From Geobacteraceae bacterium (lineage in GTDB: Bacteria; Desulfobacterota; Desulfuromonadia; Desulfuromonadales; Geopsychrobacteraceae): a stretch of 8,761 nucleotides of DNA. Made by a program: the position numbers and the translations under genes. Every line of letters starts with the position of its first letter. The stretch's first letter is position 1. The DNA lies in contig JAMOPE010000339.1 in NCBI GenBank assembly GCA_027064785.1, positions 1-8,761 of the forward strand. Direction: 5' to 3'. The notes beneath the pieces were generated by a model. That model made no database searches. It had not been told where the DNA came from and was given only the letters and a program-made list of their open reading frames with translations. Shown piece after piece: positions 5,705-8,761 of the stretch.

Positions 5705-8362
5705 TTATTTTAGCGCTTGAATTTTTTCAAGACTCTGTTGCAAAATTTCCCGTTTTTTTTCTGCTGCTGCCAGCTTTCCGCGATCTTTTTCAAGCACCTG
5801 CGGCGGGGCATTCGCCACAAATTTTTCATTGGAGAGTTTTTTATTGAAGAAATCAACATCCTTCTGGATCTTTTCAATCTCTTTGATCAACCGTGTTTCC
5901 TCCTCCTCGACATTGATAAGATCAGCCAGAGGGATGAGGACCTCAACCTCACCGGCGACCTGAGTTGATGCCTGCTTGGGACGTTCAACGGCAACACCCA
6001 CGTCAAGATCTTCAACCCGGGCCAGTGAGTGGATATATCCCTGCCCGGCCTGGATCGCAGCAACCACATCCGCTGTTTTACAATCGAGGACAACCTTTAT
6101 CCTTTTCCCCGGTGGGACATCGAGCTCACCACGAACATTACGGATAGCACGTACGACATCCATCACCAGTTCCATATCGGCAACAACCGTATCATCCGTT
6201 ACAATGATGGCTGCAGTCGGATAACTGGCCTTCATAATTGAATCAGCAGGTCTCTCACCCGGCAGAGCATGCCAGATTTCTTCGGTCACAAACGGTAAAA
6301 TCGGATGGAGCAACCTCAGCAACCCTTCCAGAACGGTAAACAGGACATTTTGTGTTGCCGTCTTGGCAGCCTCATCGTCACCATATAAATTATCTTTGCT
6401 CAGCTCAATATACCAGTCACAGAATTCGTGCCAGGTAAATGAGTAGAGGATACTGGCAGCGTCATTGAACTTGTAATTAGCCAGTGCCTTATTCACCTCT
6501 TCGGTCGCGAAAGCATAGCGATTGAGAATCCACTGATCAGCCTGTGACAACTCAAGACCGGCAAGCCCTTTTTTTGCAGGAACAAATTCCTCGAGGTTCA
6601 TCAGTGCAAAACGGCTGGCATTCCAGAGTTTATTGACAAAATTACGATAGCCGCCGATCCGGTCAGTCGACAATTTAATATCACGACCCATCGCAGCAAA
6701 AGCACACAAGGTATAACGGAAAGCATCTGCACCGTATTCATCGACGATCGTCAGAGGATCAATGACGTTCCCCTTACTCTTGCTCATCTTCTGACCCTGG
6801 GCATCACGAACAAGAGCGTGAATATAGACCTCATTAAAAGGAACTTTATCCATAAATTTAAGGCCCATCATCATCATACGGGCAACCCAGAAGAACAGAA
6901 TATCAAAACCGGTAACAAGACAGCTGGTCGGATAAAATTTTTGTAGGGTCTGCGTCTGCTCCGGCCAACCCATGGTTGAAAACGGCCATAACGCTGATGA
7001 AAACCAAGTATCAAGGACATCTGTTTCCTGATGCAGATTGGCACTGCCACAATGTTTACAAACCGAAACATCATCACGCGAAACGGTGATTTCACCACAA
7101 TCATCACAGAACCAGGCCGGAATCCGGTGTCCCCACCAAATCTGGCGACTGACACACCAATCCTGGATATTATACATCCACTCGTAGTAGGTCTTTTCCC
7201 ACTGCTGCGGCAGGATTTTTGTCTCACCCGACTCAACCGCATTGATTGATTCAGCGGCAAGCGACTTAACTGCAACGTACCACTGCTTACTCATATAGGG
7301 TTCAACAACGGTCTTACAGCGGTAACACTCACCGACAGCATTGGTATAGTCATCGACTTTCTCAAGCAATCCCAGCGCATCAAAATCAGCAACAACCTTT
7401 GCACGGGCAGCATTACGCTCCATCCCGGCATAATCACCGCCGTTTTCGTTGATCATACCTGACTCATCGAGAACGTTGATAAATTCGAGGTCGTGACGTT
7501 TGCCGATTTCAAAGTCATTAAAATCATGAGCGGGGGTAATCTTAACCGCGCCGCTACCAAACTCCACATCGACATAGTCATCGGCAATAATTGGAATTTC
7601 CCGCCCTGTCAGTGGCAGGACAACACTTTGACCAATCAGTTCCCGATAACGCTCATCTTCGGGGTGAACAGCAACAGCGGTGTCCCCAAGCATCGTTTCA
7701 GGCCGGGTTGTCGCAACAACCAGATAGCGATCAGTCCCTTTCACCGGGTAACGCAAATGCCAGAGGTTTCCCTGCTTGTCGTCATGCTCGACCTCAAGAT
7801 CCGACAGCGCAGTATGACAACGTGGGCACCAGTTGATCAGGCGGTTATCACGGTAAATCAGGCCATCATCATACAGGGTGACAAAAACTTCGCGGACAGC
7901 CTTAGATAACCCCTCATCCATCGTGAAACGCTCGCGCTGCCAATCACATGATGCGCCAAGGCGTTTCAACTGATTGATGATCTGACCACCCGACTCCTCA
8001 CGCCACTTCCAGACCCGCTCGACAAAGGCATCACGACCGAGGTCATGACGATCTTTTCCTTCAGCAGTCAATTGTTTTTCAACAACATTCTGCGTTGCAA
8101 TCCCGGCGTGATCGGTCCCCGGCATCCACAGGACTTCGTAGCCGGACATCCGCTTCCAGCGACAAAGAATATCCTGCAGAGTATTATTCAGAGCGTGCCC
8201 CATATGGAGAACACCAGTGACATTGGGAGGAGGAATAACGATCGAATAGTGGGGTTTTGATGAATTTTCATCAGCGTGAAAGTCGCCACGCTGTTCCCAG
8301 ACGTCAAACCATTTTTTCTCTACCTGTGCAGGTTCATAACCTTTGGGTAATTCAATCTTCAT
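5705..8362 (-). CDS. valS: Valine--tRNA ligase (ValRS)
   Basis: This 885-residue class I aminoacyl-tRNA synthetase charges tRNA-Val with valine in the cytoplasm. The HIGH signature appears as HMGH (53-56) after PPPNVTGVL, and the KMSKS signature is exact at 525-529. The CP1 editing domain, which hydrolyses mischarged Thr-tRNA-Val, is seen at about 190-345 with ATTRPETMLGDTAV and ITPAHDFND. Cysteine pairs CDDCG (419-422) and CKHCG (435-438) form a likely zinc knuckle; further CxxC pairs occur at 179-182 and 347-350. The anticodon-binding domain (about 605-760) is followed by the C-terminal coiled-coil tRNA-binding arm typical of ValRS (about 815-885), which separates it from IleRS and LeuRS. 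The start ATG (MKIELPKGYEP) has AAGGA 10 nt upstream. It is flanked by a terminator on each side, so it is probably its own transcription unit. No convincing promoter was picked out, although TATATT lies at 8410-8405. Confidence 0.97.
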   Translation of the reverse strand: MKIELPKGYEPAQVEKKWFDVWEQRGDFHADENSSKPHYSIVIPPPNVTGVLHMGHALNNTLQDILCRWKRMSGYEVLWMPGTDHAGIATQNVVEKQLTAEGKDRHDLGRDAFVERVWKWREESGGQIINQLKRLGASCDWQRERFTMDEGLSKAVREVFVTLYDDGLIYRDNRLINWCPRCHTALSDLEVEHDDKQGNLWHLRYPVKGTDRYLVVATTRPETMLGDTAVAVHPEDERYRELIGQSVVLPLTGREIPIIADDYVDVEFGSGAVKITPAHDFNDFEIGKRHDLEFINVLDESGMINENGGDYAGMERNAARAKVVADFDALGLLEKVDDYTNAVGECYRCKTVVEPYMSKQWYVAVKSLAAESINAVESGETKILPQQWEKTYYEWMYNIQDWCVSRQIWWGHRIPAWFCDDCGEITVSRDDVSVCKHCGSANLHQETDVLDTWFSSALWPFSTMGWPEQTQTLQKFYPTSCLVTGFDILFFWVARMMMMGLKFMDKVPFNEVYIHALVRDAQGQKMSKSKGNVIDPLTIVDEYGADAFRYTLCAFAAMGRDIKLSTDRIGGYRNFVNKLWNASRFALMNLEEFVPAKKGLAGLELSQADQWILNRYAFATEEVNKALANYKFNDAASILYSFTWHEFCDWYIELSKDNLYGDDEAAKTATQNVLFTVLEGLLRLLHPILPFVTEEIWHALPGERPADSIMKASYPTAAIIVTDDTVVADMELVMDVVRAIRNVRGELDVPPGKRIKVVLDCKTADVVAAIQAGQGYIHSLARVEDLDVGVAVERPKQASTQVAGEVEVLIPLADLINVEEEETRLIKEIEKIQKDVDFFNKKLSNEKFVANAPPQVLEKDRGKLAAAEKKREILQQSLEKIQALK

Positions 8363-8423
8363 GTCGGGTCAATCCTTGGTTTAAAAAAAGGTTGCAAGTT
8401 ATCTAATATATGGGCAGGGACAA

Positions 8424-8467
8424 TAAAGGGGGGCAGCAAGGATGTCAAGATTTCCCTGCTGCCCCCC
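8424..8467 (-). terminator. Probable terminator after the truncated right-edge gene
   Basis: An 11-bp perfect GC-rich stem, GGGGGGCAGCA (minus 8467-8457) pairing with TGCTGCCCCCC (8438-8428), has an 18-nt loop that may pair partly inside. TTTATT follows on the minus strand, a short and interrupted U-rich end. It lies 37 nt after the stop of the right-edge gene and would insulate valS from it. Confidence 0.65.
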
Positions 8468-8504
8468 AAAGAGACACACTTTATATTGTTTAGAAGAAGT
8501 GTCG

Positions 8505-8761
8505 CTATTCAGCACCCTCTTTGATTTTCCGAATCTCTTCGTTGATCATTGCTTCTGCCAGATCAGGAACAACGTCCCAGGCAATCTGCTCAAGCATTTC
8601 ACCGGCAAGTTTTTCTATCATTGGACCGGCAACCTTGGCGACAACCTCTTTGAGTTCGGCCTCAGACAGTTCACGTAACTGCTGTTCCACCTGCTCGGTC
8701 ACCGAAGACTCAACAACCTTATCATCCAGCATGGTATCTGCAGCCACGGTGGCAACGCCAA
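8505..8761 (-). CDS. C-terminal fragment of a probable response-regulator-type protein
   Basis: The frame is open to the right edge and ends at TAG 8507-8505, leaving about 84 residues. A GTG at 8747 is an in-frame codon, not a supported start. The fragment is acidic and helical: Glu/Leu-rich LRELSEAELKEVVAKVA, then EQIAWDVVPDLAEAMINEEI. The IAWxVVPxLAExxIxEEI pattern resembles C-terminal tails I recall on deltaproteobacterial response regulators (Geobacter, Myxococcus FrzS-like proteins), where a receiver domain precedes it. The receiver itself is outside the window, so the assignment rests on the tail only. It is separated from valS by a terminator and is probably not in its operon. Confidence 0.5.
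   Translation of the reverse strand, partial: GVATVAADTMLDDKVVESSVTEQVEQQLRELSEAELKEVVAKVAGPMIEKLAGEMLEQIAWDVVPDLAEAMINEEIRKIKEGAE

Noticed and set aside
7493..7909. 138-codon plus-strand ORF opposite valS
   Set aside because: It lies wholly antisense to the highly conserved ValRS coding sequence, and its protein shows no recognisable motif.

Overview
The window looks like chromosomal core sequence from an anaerobic, moderate-G+C deltaproteobacterium of the Geobacter/Desulfuromonas type (Desulfuromonadia). This is inferred from three things: a three-gene sdhC-sdhA-sdhB operon with a single b558-type cytochrome b subunit; a soluble GAF-GAF-GGDEF protein beside it; and a partial protein beside valS whose C-terminus resembles tails seen on deltaproteobacterial response regulators. 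No mobile element, CRISPR array, tRNA or rRNA was found. Almost everything is on the minus strand.

Layout, left to right. 1-265 (+) is the C-terminal end of a PrmA-like ribosomal protein L11 methyltransferase. It ends tail-to-tail with a minus-strand diguanylate cyclase (262-1866), and the two stop codons share one TTAA. A strong hairpin terminator (1888-1920) separates the cyclase from the upstream succinate dehydrogenase/fumarate reductase operon, which reads sdhC (5309-4635), sdhA (4624-2705), sdhB (2705-1950). The operon is tightly packed: sdhC-sdhA are 10 nt apart and sdhA-sdhB share the A of TAATG. About 395 nt without an established gene (5310-5704) lies upstream of sdhC. It holds the valS terminator, an AT-rich candidate promoter with two palindromes, and a roughly 250-nt leader with two good hairpins and a possible 32-codon upstream ORF. 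valS (8362-5705) is complete. Upstream of it is a GC-rich hairpin terminator, then the 3' end of a truncated gene (8505 to the right edge).

How the genes work together: SdhCAB would be a membrane-bound, menaquinone-linked complex that oxidises succinate or reduces fumarate at the centre of the acetate-oxidising TCA cycle. The diguanylate cyclase has an intact GGEEF active site and an RxxD inhibitory site, and sits just past the sdh terminator with no room for its own promoter after it. Its expression may therefore depend on readthrough or on a promoter inside the end of sdhB. prmA and valS are translation housekeeping genes.

The window is mostly ordinary core metabolism. The least explained parts are the long structured leader of sdhCAB and the terminator placed at the 5' end of the cyclase gene.
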